DNA from: Streptomyces griseus
Lineage (GTDB): Bacteria > Actinomycetota > Actinomycetes > Streptomycetales > Streptomycetaceae
Direction of reading: 5' to 3'
Length of the DNA: 64,000 nucleotides
NCBI RefSeq assembly: GCF_001715295.1
Contig: NZ_MDKB01000005.1
Coordinates: forward strand, 187,645-251,644
In this document: positions 49,773 through 57,487 of the stretch, piece by piece
How the letters are laid out: every line of letters begins with the position of its first letter
Position numbering within the stretch: the first letter of the stretch is position 1
Program-made: the position numbers and the translations under genes
Notes under the pieces: generated by a model
Told to the model about the DNA's origin: nothing
Seen by the model: only the letters and a program-made list of their open reading frames with translations
Databases searched by the model: none

Positions 49773-49814
49773 CGCGGACCTTGCCGGCCCGGTGGTCGGC
49801 CGGCAGGGTCCGCG
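49773..49814 (+). terminator. Terminator hairpin after gap
   Basis: CGCGGACCTTGCCGGC / GCCGGCAGGGTCCGCG, 16-base stem with one G-T pair and a 10-base loop, 7 bases after the stop codon. Confidence 0.8.
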
Positions 49815-49857
49815 TGCCGCCGTGCGGTGTGGGCTCCCTGCTGTCACCTCGTCAGCG

Positions 49858-49892
49858 GCCACTGCCGGACCGCACAGCGGTCCGGCAGTGGC
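49858..49892. terminator. Second strong hairpin downstream of gap
   Basis: GCCACTGCCGGACCGC / GCGGTCCGGCAGTGGC perfect 16-base stem closed by only 3 bases. It lies 44 bases after the first and is very stable; it may be a backup terminator or a regulatory structure. Confidence 0.75.
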
Positions 49893-49994
49893 GTACGACA
49901 CCGCTCGTCTGTGGTCTGCGTCATGCGGGGTACGGACGTCCCGGGCGTAGCGTCGGCCCCCCTGACTCCGTGGCGACTAAACGGGTGGCCGGCA

Positions 49995-50507
49995 GTGCAC
50001 GTTGATCTCTCCCCGCTGATTTCCGCGACGACGCAGTGGCTCACGCGTGCCTACCCGGCCCGCGGGGCCTTCTCCTCGGCGCTGTCGCAGGCGCAGGCGC
50101 GGCAGGCCGTCACGGTCGCCGCGTGGCTGCGGTACCCGAGCGCGATGGACGCCGCTCTGGTCGCCCTGGCCGGGCCGGGCGGCTCCGCCCGGCTCGACCG
50201 GGTGACCGGTGCTCCGGGCCCGGAAGAGGCCCACCCGTGGTGTTCCTGGGTGGACGAGGTCGTGGCCAGCTGGGCCGCCTGCCTGCTCGCCCGTCCGGCG
50301 CTGGCCGAGACCGCGGTGGCGGCGCTCGCCGACGGCGAGCACACGGGCGGCGGGCCGGTGGACTTCCGGCGCCTGGTCTCACCGGACGTCCACGACCTCG
50401 AAGCGGCGGCCCTGCTGCGCCACCCCGATCTTCTGCAGCCGATAGCGGCCCTCCACGGGGCCGGCCTCCTCGACCGGCTCGGCCAGGACTCCGGCGTCGC
50501 CCACTGA
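49995..50507 (+). CDS. Hypothetical protein, mostly helical
   Basis: A 170-residue frame with strong codon bias starting at GTG 49995 (VHVDLSPLISATTQWL); the ribosome-binding site is weak, so a different upstream start is possible. I recognise no family. It contains alanine-rich helices (LSQAQARQAVTVAAWLRYP, AALVALAGPGG) and CSWVDEVVASWAACLLARP, with no signal peptide or membrane helix. It stands alone between the gap hairpins and a gene-free stretch. Confidence 0.55.
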   Translation: MHVDLSPLISATTQWLTRAYPARGAFSSALSQAQARQAVTVAAWLRYPSAMDAALVALAGPGGSARLDRVTGAPGPEEAHPWCSWVDEVVASWAACLLARPALAETAVAALADGEHTGGGPVDFRRLVSPDVHDLEAAALLRHPDLLQPIAALHGAGLLDRLGQDSGVAH

Positions 50508-50953
50508 CCCGCACCGCCCGAGCCGGACCGGGGCGGCCACGCGTGGCGCGCCCGCCCGTCCCCGGTGGACCGGCGCCGGACCCGCAACCCGCCACCGCCA
50601 GGACCCCCGCGATCGCCAGCGGCCCGCACCGTCCCCCGGAGATCGTTCGCGGGCCTTTCCGGTGGTCGCCCGGCAGCGTGAACGCGGGGAACGGGTGTCG
50701 GCCGAATTGCCCGCACCACCCGCGAGGACGGGTGTGCGGAGCCCGAGGCGTCACCGGCCGGGCCGGGAGTCCGGACAGCGGGTGGTCGCGAGGCCCGGAA
50801 ACAGGCCCCGGTGACTCGAAGGAGCCGGTACGCGGACCGGGCGGGGTCCATGACGACCCGGGCACCGCGTTCCGCCCCTTTACCGGGCGTCGGCCCTTCG
50901 GCGGGGTGGGATGTCCGGCCGCACGGGAGCACCTTCCCCCTCACGGGTACGGG
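50508..50953. other. Gene-free stretch
   Basis: About 445 bases between the hypothetical gene and the convergent MSMEG_6728-like gene. Open frames on both strands are Arg/Pro-rich shadows with no start signals. No clear repeats were seen. Confidence 0.5.
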
Positions 50954-51436
50954 TCAGCCGGGTCCCTGCTCGGGGTCGCGGTCCGATCCGGGCCAGACGT
51001 AGGGCATGTCGTCGGGGACGTCGGGAAAGCGGCCGCGGTAGAAGTCCGGGTCCTTCCGCAGCAGTGCCGACCGGTGACTGCGATGGAACTCCGGGAGGCC
51101 GAGCCAGGGCGGGAGCTCCCCCGCCGTGGCCAGCTCCTCCTGACTCCGGACGGCCGCGCCCGGGCGCCAGGCGCCGTAGTCCCGGGTCAGGGTGGCCGCA
51201 CAGGTGTCGGAGCGCCCCTCCCCCGTCCACGCCGCACAGATGTCCAGCCCGTACCGCACGAGCGCTTCCTCGTAGCCGGTCCACATGCGCACGGCCGGGT
51301 GCCTGCGCCAGCCGTATCCCGGGACGGTCAGCCCGCGCAGCACCTGGAGCGCCTCCACCCGCTGCTTGCCGAGCCGTCGCGGGTCCAGGGTCACCGCCGA
51401 TTCCGCGAAGCACGCGAAGGGGAGGAAAGTCTGCAT
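50954..51436 (-). CDS. MSMEG_6728-family protein
   Basis: A 160-residue protein with the whole signature of this actinobacterial family: MQTFLPFACFAESAVTLD at the start, then LGKQRVEALQVLRGLTVPGYGW, HPAVRMWTGYEEALVRYGLDIC, SHRSALLRKDPDFY and MPYVWP. Related sequences are annotated as pyrimidine-dimer DNA glycosylase-like, but I know of no direct proof of activity. It is divergent from argG with 104 bases between; the regulatory sites found there point towards argG. Confidence 0.85.
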   Translation of the reverse strand: MQTFLPFACFAESAVTLDPRRLGKQRVEALQVLRGLTVPGYGWRRHPAVRMWTGYEEALVRYGLDICAAWTGEGRSDTCAATLTRDYGAWRPGAAVRSQEELATAGELPPWLGLPEFHRSHRSALLRKDPDFYRGRFPDVPDDMPYVWPGSDRDPEQGPG

Positions 51437-51504
51437 ATGACCTTCCTACCCCTGCGCGCCCCGTCCGCAGACGCCCTTCGGCCCGCACCGCCGCACGAGG
51501 CGAC

Positions 51505-51534
51505 TTTGCATGATCATGCGATCTGGCGCATACT
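51505..51534 (+). promoter_or_regulatory. argG promoter with overlapping ARG box
   Basis: TTGCAT (51506-51511) and CATACT (51529-51534) are exactly 17 bases apart. GCATGATCATGC (51508-51519), a perfect 12-base palindrome like Streptomyces ArgR boxes, overlaps the -35. The argG ATG follows the -10 by 6 bases, so the transcript probably begins at or next to the ATG. Confidence 0.7.
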
Positions 51535-51540
51535 CTTCCT

Positions 51541-52992
51541 ATGTCTAAGGTTCTCACCTCCCTGCCCACCGGCGAGCGCGTCGGCATCGCTTTCTCCGGC
51601 GGCCTCGACACCTCCGTCGCGGTCGCGTGGATGCGCGACAAGGGCGCCGTCCCGTGCACCTACACCGCCGACATCGGCCAGTACGACGAGCCCGACATCG
51701 CGTCGGTGCCCGGCCGCGCGACGGCGTACGGAGCCGAGATCGCGCGCCTGGTCGACTGCCGCACGGCGCTCGTCGAGGAGGGCCTGGCCGCGCTCACCTG
51801 CGGCGCGTTCCACATCCGCTCGGGCGGACGCGCGTACTTCAACACGACTCCGCTGGGCCGGGCCGTCACGGGCACCCTGCTGGTGCGGGCCATGCTCGAG
51901 GACGACGTGCAGATCTGGGGTGACGGATCGACGTTCAAGGGCAACGACATCGAGCGGTTCTACCGCTACGGGCTGCTCGCCAACCCGCACCTGCGCATCT
52001 ACAAGCCGTGGCTCGACGCCGACTTCGTCTCCGAACTCGGTGGCCGCAAGGAGATGTCGGAGTGGCTGCTCGCCCACGGCCTCCCCTACCGGGACAGCAC
52101 GGAGAAGGCGTACTCCACCGACGCCAACATCTGGGGCGCCACGCACGAGGCGAAGACGCTGGAGCACCTCGACACCGGCGTCGAGACGGTCGACCCGATC
52201 ATGGGAGTGCGGTTCTGGGACCCCTCGGTCGAGATCGCCGCCGAGGACGTGACGATCGGCTTCGACCAGGGCCGCCCGGTCACCATCAACGGCAAGGAGT
52301 TCGCCACGCCGGTCGACCTGGTGATGGAGGCCAACGCCATCGGCGGCCGGCACGGCATGGGCATGTCCGACCAGATCGAGAACCGGATCATCGAGGCCAA
52401 GAGCCGCGGCATCTACGAGGCACCGGGCATGGCACTGCTGCACGCCGTGTACGAGCGCCTCGTCAACGCCATCCACAACGAGGACACGGTCGCGCAGTAC
52501 CACAACGAGGGCCGGCGCCTCGGCCGGCTCATGTACGAGGGCCGCTGGCTCGACCCGCAGGCCCTGATGGTCCGCGAGTCGCTGCAGCGGTGGGTGGGCG
52601 CGGCCGTCACCGGGGAGGTGACGCTGCGCCTGCGGCGCGGTGAGGACTACTCGGTCATGAACACCTCCGGCCCGGCGTTCAGCTACCACCCGGACAAGCT
52701 GTCCATGGAGCGGACCGACAACTCGGCCTTCGGGCCGGTCGACCGGATCGGCCAGCTCACCATGCGCAACCTCGACATCGCCGACTCCCGGGCGAAGCTG
52801 GAGCAGTACGCCGGTCTCGGCATCGTCGGCACCACCCACGCGGCGCTTCTCGGTGCCGCCAAGACCGACTCGACGAAGCTGATCGGCGAGATGCCGGAAG
52901 GCGGCGCCGAGGTCATCGCCTCGCGCGGCCCGGCCGAGGGCGACGCCGACCAGATGCTCGACCGCGCCGCGATGGAGTTCGGCACCGACTGA
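51541..52992 (+). CDS. argG: Argininosuccinate synthase, long form
   Basis: A 483-residue enzyme joining citrulline and aspartate with ATP in arginine synthesis. The N-terminal ATP-pyrophosphatase loop AFSGGLDTS is at 17-25. GDGSTFKGNDIERF near 127-140 and the IENRIIEAKSRGIYEAPG block near 280-297 are present. The length and N-terminus (VLTSLPTGERVGIAFSGG) are those of the type-2, E. coli-like class rather than the ~400-residue class. There is no Shine-Dalgarno sequence before the ATG (the preceding bases are pyrimidine-rich), fitting leaderless translation. It is probably repressed by ArgR through the overlapping box. It ends in a very strong palindrome shared with ppk2. Confidence 0.96.
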   Translation: MSKVLTSLPTGERVGIAFSGGLDTSVAVAWMRDKGAVPCTYTADIGQYDEPDIASVPGRATAYGAEIARLVDCRTALVEEGLAALTCGAFHIRSGGRAYFNTTPLGRAVTGTLLVRAMLEDDVQIWGDGSTFKGNDIERFYRYGLLANPHLRIYKPWLDADFVSELGGRKEMSEWLLAHGLPYRDSTEKAYSTDANIWGATHEAKTLEHLDTGVETVDPIMGVRFWDPSVEIAAEDVTIGFDQGRPVTINGKEFATPVDLVMEANAIGGRHGMGMSDQIENRIIEAKSRGIYEAPGMALLHAVYERLVNAIHNEDTVAQYHNEGRRLGRLMYEGRWLDPQALMVRESLQRWVGAAVTGEVTLRLRRGEDYSVMNTSGPAFSYHPDKLSMERTDNSAFGPVDRIGQLTMRNLDIADSRAKLEQYAGLGIVGTTHAALLGAAKTDSTKLIGEMPEGGAEVIASRGPAEGDADQMLDRAAMEFGTD

Positions 52993-53012
52993 CCCGGTCC
53001 GGCGTCCCGTAC

Positions 53013-53032
53013 GCCCTCGGGGAACCGAGGGC
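53013..53032 (+). terminator. Hairpin after argG
   Basis: GCCCTCGG / CCGAGGGC with a GGAA tetraloop, 21 bases after the argG stop. Flanking GGCGTC and GACGCC extend pairing. Confidence 0.6.
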
Positions 53033-53045
53033 GACGCCGACCACA

Positions 53046-53099
53046 CCCGGCATGAGGGCGCCCGGTGGCCGTACGGCCACCGGGCGCCCTCATGCCGGG
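53046..53099. terminator. 54-base perfect palindrome between convergent argG and ppk2
   Basis: Each 27-base half begins or ends CCCGGCATGAGGGCGCCC and is the exact reverse complement of the other, with no spacer (axis between 53072 and 53073). It lies 8 bases from the ppk2 stop, on the other strand. Best explained as a bidirectional terminator. Confidence 0.85.
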
Positions 53100-53106
53100 A
53101 CAAGGC

Positions 53107-54057
53107 TCAGGGGTGCTCGCCCGGGCCCTCGGCATGGGAGGCGAGGCGGGTCGGCGAGAGCGCGGTGTCCTCCTCCCCCGGCTCCAGCAGCGTGGCGGCG
53201 GCCCCCACGATCAGCGGGTCCGGCCTGCCGACCGCCTCCGGATCCTTCGCCGCGTAGTCGATCCGGGCGAGGATGCTGCGCATCGCTTCGAGACGGGCAC
53301 GGCGCTTGTCGTTGCTCTTCACCACCGTCCACGGCGCGTGCGGGGTGTCGGTGGCGCGGAACATGTCGATCTTCGCCGTGGTGTAGTCGTCCCAGCGGTC
53401 GAGGGAGTCGATGTCGGTCGGCGAGAGTTTCCACTGACGTACCGGATCGACCTGGCGGATGGCGAAGCGGGTGCGCTGCTCGGCCCGGGAGACGGAGAAC
53501 CAGAACTTCACCAGGATGATGCCGTCGTCGACGAGCATCTGCTCGAAGTCAGGCGCCTGACGGAGGAACAGTTCGTACTCGGCCTGGGTGCAGAACCCCA
53601 TCACGCGTTCGACACCGGCCCGGTTGTACCAGGAGCGGTCGAAGAAGACTATCTCGCCCGGCGCCGGAAGATGGGAGACGTAACGCTGGAAGTACCACTG
53701 GCCGCGCTCGCGGTCCGTGGGCTTGTCCAGGGCCACGATGCGGGCGCCGCGCGGGTTGAGGCGTTCCGTGAACCGCTGGATGGTGCCGCCCTTGCCGGCC
53801 GCGTCCCGCCCCTCGCACACCACGACGATCCGCGCGCCGGTGTCCTTCGTCCAGCGCTGCAGCTTGAGCATCTCGATCTGGAGCACGCGCTTGACCCGCT
53901 CGTACTCCCTGCGGCCGACCTTGCGCGCGTAGGGGTAGTTCTCACGCCAGGTCTTGATCGGCCTGCCCGCCTCGTCGAGGAGGATCGGCTGCTCCGGTCT
54001 GCTCGTGTCGACGGTCAGACCGTCCAGCAGCTGCTTGCCCACCTGATCACGGTCCAC
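53107..54057 (-). CDS. ppk2: Polyphosphate kinase 2
   Basis: A 316-residue PPK2-family enzyme, which transfers phosphate between polyphosphate and nucleotides. Walker A-like GRDAAGKGG is at 83-91, lid residues KPTDRERGQWYFQRY near 112-126, and Walker B VFFDRSWYNRAGVE at 137-150. The single domain makes it class I-like. Start GTG 54057 has AAAGG ten bases upstream; the track extends further without family support. The C-terminal 30 residues are acidic and variable. It is divergent from helD across an A+T-rich region full of inverted repeats. Confidence 0.93.
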   Translation of the reverse strand: MDRDQVGKQLLDGLTVDTSRPEQPILLDEAGRPIKTWRENYPYARKVGRREYERVKRVLQIEMLKLQRWTKDTGARIVVVCEGRDAAGKGGTIQRFTERLNPRGARIVALDKPTDRERGQWYFQRYVSHLPAPGEIVFFDRSWYNRAGVERVMGFCTQAEYELFLRQAPDFEQMLVDDGIILVKFWFSVSRAEQRTRFAIRQVDPVRQWKLSPTDIDSLDRWDDYTTAKIDMFRATDTPHAPWTVVKSNDKRRARLEAMRSILARIDYAAKDPEAVGRPDPLIVGAAATLLEPGEEDTALSPTRLASHAEGPGEHP

Positions 54058-54133
54058 GGAGGGGAGCCTTTCACTCGTTCGCCCGGTGCGCCACCCGGCG
54101 TGCGGCGTCGAACACGCGACCGCGCCGGACAGC

Positions 54134-54171
54134 GGAAATCCCCGGTCCGCAATTGCGGGTCGGGGATTTCC
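54134..54171. repeat. 38-base imperfect palindrome between ppk2 and helD
   Basis: Outer arms GGAAATCCCC / GGGGATTTCC are perfect and enclose the perfect palindrome CCGCAATTGCGG (54147-54158). It lies between the ppk2 start and its likely promoter, so it would be transcribed in the ppk2 leader. Confidence 0.8.
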
Positions 54172-54175
54172 TCGC

Positions 54176-54210
54176 GTATATTTGTTGTTTCTGTGCGCAC
54201 ACAAATATAC
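54176..54210. promoter_or_regulatory. Inverted repeat with near-symmetric promoters
   Basis: GTATATTTGT / ACAAATATAC: 10-base perfect arms, 15-base spacer containing TGTGCGCACA. On the + strand TTGTTG (54182) and ATATAC (54205) are 17 apart. On the minus strand TTGTTG (54226-54231) and TATATT (54204-54209) are 16 apart. Divergent promoters for helD and ppk2 are therefore interleaved. Confidence 0.6.
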
Positions 54211-54225
54211 CCCCATAACGGGGGT
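54209..54225. repeat. Small hairpin near helD promoter
   Basis: ACCCCC-ATAAC-GGGGGT, perfect 6-base arms, overlapping the right arm of the neighbouring repeat by two bases. It could be an operator or a leader structure. Confidence 0.55.
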
Positions 54226-54259
54226 CAACAAGGTTTACAATATCGGTCAGGGAGCCACT

Positions 54260-56494
54260 TTGTCAACCCGCGAAAATGCCGACCTGCAGGCGGAGCAGGA
54301 ATTCGTCCGGCGGCTCCACGATCGCGTGGACGTGCTGCGCGGTGCCGCCGCGCAGCACGTCCAGGACGCGTTGGCACCGGTCGGGACCGGTGCGCAGGCG
54401 CGCCTGGAACGCGATGTGCTCGTCGCCGAACGTTCGGGGCTGCTGGCCGCGCTCGACGCGGTGGACGGCTCGTTGTGTTTCGGCCGGATCGACCTCTCCG
54501 ACGGCACCACGCACCATATCGGCAGGGTGGGAATTCGGGAGGACGACACCGCGCACACGCCTCTTCTGATCGACTGGCGGGCGCCGGTCGCCCGCCCCTT
54601 CTATCTCGCGACCGGGTACACGCCCATGGGTCTGCGCCGGCGTCGGCACATCACCACCGAGGGCCGTCGGGTGACCGAGTTGCACGACGAGATCCTCGAC
54701 CTCGGTGACCGCGAGCGCAGCGGCTTCGAGGACCCGAGCGGCGACGCCGTCCTGCTCGCCGCGCTCGGCGCCGCCCGCACGGGCCGCATGGGCGATATCG
54801 TGCGCACCATCCAGGCGGAGCAGGACCGCGTCATCCGCGCCCCGCACCGCGGTGTGCTCGTCGTCGAGGGCGGCCCCGGCACGGGCAAGACGGCCGTGGC
54901 GCTCCACCGTGCCGCCTTCCTGCTCTACGAGCACCGTGAACTGCTCGCCAAGCGTGCCGTCCTGGTGGTGGGCCCCAACCCGGCCTTCCTGCGCTACATC
55001 GGCGAGGTCCTGCCGTCGCTCGGCGAGACCGGCGTCATGCTGGCCACACAGGCCGAGCTCTTCCCCGGGGTCCACGCCCGCGGCACCGACACGCCCCGCG
55101 CCGCCGCCGTCAAGGGCGGCGCGCACATGGCGGAGGCCCTCGCCCTCGCCGTACGCGACCGGCAGCGGCTGCCCGAGCCCGGTGCCCCGCTGGTCGTCCC
55201 GCACGACGACGGGGATCTCGTCCTGGACTGGGAGATCGCCTACGAGGCCCGGCAGGCGGCCCGCGACACGCACCTGCCGCACAACCTCGCCCGCCCGTAC
55301 TTCGCCTTCCACGTCATCGACGCCCTCACCGCGCAGCTCGCCGAGCGCATCGGGGCCGACCCGTACGGGGGCCCCAACTTCCTCGGCCCCGACGACATCG
55401 CCCAGCTGGGCAAGGCCGTCGCCGCGAGCGAGGAGGTGCATGCCTGTGTCGCCGACCTGTGGCCCACGCTCACCCCGGAGGGATTCCTCGGCGACTACCT
55501 GGCCGAGCCCGTGTACGTACCGGAGGAGGACGCCGCCGCGATCCGGCGCACGGCCGGGGACACCCGGTGGACCCCCGCCGACGTGCCGCTCCTCGACGAG
55601 GTGGCCGAACTGCTCGGCGTGGACGACAGCGCCGAACGGGCGGCCGCCGAGGCCGAGCGCCAGGAGCGGATCGCCTACGCGCAGGGGGTGCTGGAGCTGT
55701 CGCGGGGGTCGGAGACGTACGAGTTCGAGGACGAGGAGTCCGAGATCCTCTCCGCCCACGACATCGTCGACGCGGAACGGATGGCGGAGCGGCACGAGGA
55801 GGCCGATCACCGCAGCGCGGCCGAGCGCGCCGCCGCCGACCGGACGTGGGCCTTCGGGCACATCATCGTCGACGAGGCCCAGGAGCTGTCCCCGATGGCG
55901 TGGCGGCTGCTGATGCGCCGGTCGCCCACCCGCTCGCTGACCCTGGTCGGCGACCCCGCGCAGACCTCCGAGGAGGCCGGTGTCGGCTCGTGGGAGCGCA
56001 TCCTGGAGCCGTACGTCGGTGACCGCTTCGAGCACGTCCGGCTCGCGGTCAACTACCGCACACCCGCCGAGATCATGGAACTGGCCGCGAAGGTCGTCCG
56101 GGCCGCCGATCCCTCCTTCGAGCCGCCGGGCTCGGTGCGGTCCACCGGCGAGGTGCCGTGGACGCGGGACGCGGGAGCGGACCTGGCGGACGCGGTGGCG
56201 CGCGCGGTCGAGGAGCTGACGCCCGGGGAGGGGCGCCTCGCGGTGATCGCCCCGCGCGCCCTCCACGAGGAGATCGCCGCCCCGCTCGCCGGCGTCACGG
56301 CCGGGGCCGCGCCGGACCTCACCCTGCCGGTGGTGCTGCTCGACCCGCGCGAGGCCAAGGGGCTGGAGTTCGACAACGTGCTCGTCGTGGAGCCGGCCCG
56401 GTACGGGACAAGCGACCTGTACGTGGCGCTGACCCGGGCCACACAGCGTCTCGGCATCGTCCACCGGGAGCCGCTGCCCGAAGCACTGCGCTGA
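54260..56494 (+). CDS. helD: HelD-type RNA-polymerase-associated helicase (UvrD/Rep-like)
   Basis: A 744-residue superfamily-1 ATPase. I place the start at TTG 54260 because AGGGAG is five bases upstream and no ATG or GTG fits. Residues 1-60 form the N-terminal coiled coil that in HelD proteins enters the RNA polymerase secondary channel. Walker A GGPGTGKTA is at 204-212, Walker B VDEAQELSP near 537-545, then LVGDPAQTSEE, VNYRTPAEIM and the final VALTRATQRLG. Actinobacterial HelD/HelR proteins recycle stalled polymerase, and some displace rifampicin. Palindromes upstream suggest control by an antibiotic- or stress-responsive regulator, not proven here. Confidence 0.92.
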   Translation: MSTRENADLQAEQEFVRRLHDRVDVLRGAAAQHVQDALAPVGTGAQARLERDVLVAERSGLLAALDAVDGSLCFGRIDLSDGTTHHIGRVGIREDDTAHTPLLIDWRAPVARPFYLATGYTPMGLRRRRHITTEGRRVTELHDEILDLGDRERSGFEDPSGDAVLLAALGAARTGRMGDIVRTIQAEQDRVIRAPHRGVLVVEGGPGTGKTAVALHRAAFLLYEHRELLAKRAVLVVGPNPAFLRYIGEVLPSLGETGVMLATQAELFPGVHARGTDTPRAAAVKGGAHMAEALALAVRDRQRLPEPGAPLVVPHDDGDLVLDWEIAYEARQAARDTHLPHNLARPYFAFHVIDALTAQLAERIGADPYGGPNFLGPDDIAQLGKAVAASEEVHACVADLWPTLTPEGFLGDYLAEPVYVPEEDAAAIRRTAGDTRWTPADVPLLDEVAELLGVDDSAERAAAEAERQERIAYAQGVLELSRGSETYEFEDEESEILSAHDIVDAERMAERHEEADHRSAAERAAADRTWAFGHIIVDEAQELSPMAWRLLMRRSPTRSLTLVGDPAQTSEEAGVGSWERILEPYVGDRFEHVRLAVNYRTPAEIMELAAKVVRAADPSFEPPGSVRSTGEVPWTRDAGADLADAVARAVEELTPGEGRLAVIAPRALHEEIAAPLAGVTAGAAPDLTLPVVLLDPREAKGLEFDNVLVVEPARYGTSDLYVALTRATQRLGIVHREPLPEALR

Positions 56495-56675
56495 CGGGGC
56501 GCGAAGCCCGCCGCCTCCCCGGCGGCCGTCCCCGCCGGGGAGGGGCCGGTGAGCCGGAAGGGCGCCTGCGACGGCTCCCGGCTTTGCGGAACCTTTACCC
56601 GGAGCGGGCCGTTGGACGGATGCGGACGCGCGGACGCGCGACCGGTGTACCGGACGACTACCGAGGTGACGTCAC

Positions 56676-57215
56676 ATGGCGGTGTGGGACCGGCTCAAGG
56701 ACCAGGCCAGGACGCTGCAGCAGTCCTCCCGGGGCGAAAGCGGGCGGAGCGGGGCGCCGGGCTCGGGCGGTGGTTCGCGCGCCCAGCTCGTGAGCACGCT
56801 GAAGACACAGCTCGGTTCCCTCAAGACCGAGCTGAAGAGCGGTGCGTACCGGGACGCGAGCATGGCGATGTGCGCGCTGGTGGCGGCGGCCGACGGGCAG
56901 GTGGACCCGGCCGAGCGGCAGCACGTCGAGTCCCTGATCGTCAGCAACGACGTGCTGCGGAACTTCCCGCCCGAGCAGTTGCGTCAGCGCTTCGACAAGC
57001 ACGTGGACGCACTGACGCGCGACTTCCCGCAGGGGAAGGCCGAGGCGATGCAGGACATCGCGAAGACCCTCAAGAAGCCGACGGAGGCACGGGCGGTGAT
57101 CCAGACGGGCATCGTCATCGCCGGCGCGGACGGGGACTTCTCCCCCGCCGAGCAGTCGGTCCTGCGGGAGGTGTGCGTGGCACTCAACCTCTCCCCGGGG
57201 GAATTCCAGCTCTGA
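56676..57215 (+). CDS. TerB-type tellurite-resistance-like protein
   Basis: A 179-residue cytosolic protein. A helical lead and a Gly/Ser linker (residues 20-35) are followed by the TerB domain: DASMAMCALVAAADGQVDPAERQHVESLI, and later VIQTGIVIAGADGDFSPAEQSVLREVC. The paired AADGQ/GADGD acidic loops are the metal-binding sites of TerB-like domains. Its exact role is unknown; Streptomyces tellurium-type genes are often stress-related. The ATG at 56676 follows GAGG nine bases upstream, and a TGACGTCA palindrome sits between. Confidence 0.92.
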   Translation: MAVWDRLKDQARTLQQSSRGESGRSGAPGSGGGSRAQLVSTLKTQLGSLKTELKSGAYRDASMAMCALVAAADGQVDPAERQHVESLIVSNDVLRNFPPEQLRQRFDKHVDALTRDFPQGKAEAMQDIAKTLKKPTEARAVIQTGIVIAGADGDFSPAEQSVLREVCVALNLSPGEFQL

Positions 57216-57454
57216 TCTCCGCTCACCTGCCGGGCGGCGGCCCGGCGTGCGTGCGCCCCGGCACCCGGGCGGCCACCGCCCCGGCCGTCCGGGAGGCGGC
57301 CGTCGCGCACCGAGGGCGCGCGGAACGAAGGCCGGCGGCCCCGCGGGACCGGACCGGATCGCTTCCTCGATGCGCCGGCCCGGGCCACGGGGATACCGGG
57401 AGGCCCTCGGGGTGGCACGGACGTTGTCCAGCCGCCCGCCCGCGGATCGGTGTG

Positions 57455-57487
57455 GTACGCCCTTCGTTCATCGCCCTTTGATTCTGT
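57455..57487 (+). promoter_or_regulatory. Candidate PHO boxes before phoD
   Basis: Three 11-base units read GTACGCCCTTC, GTTCATCGCCC and TTTGATTCTGT. The middle unit resembles the GTTCACC-type PhoP repeat of Streptomyces; the outer two are weak. GATTCT at 57480 could be a -10, with transcription beginning at the GTG start. Confidence 0.35.
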
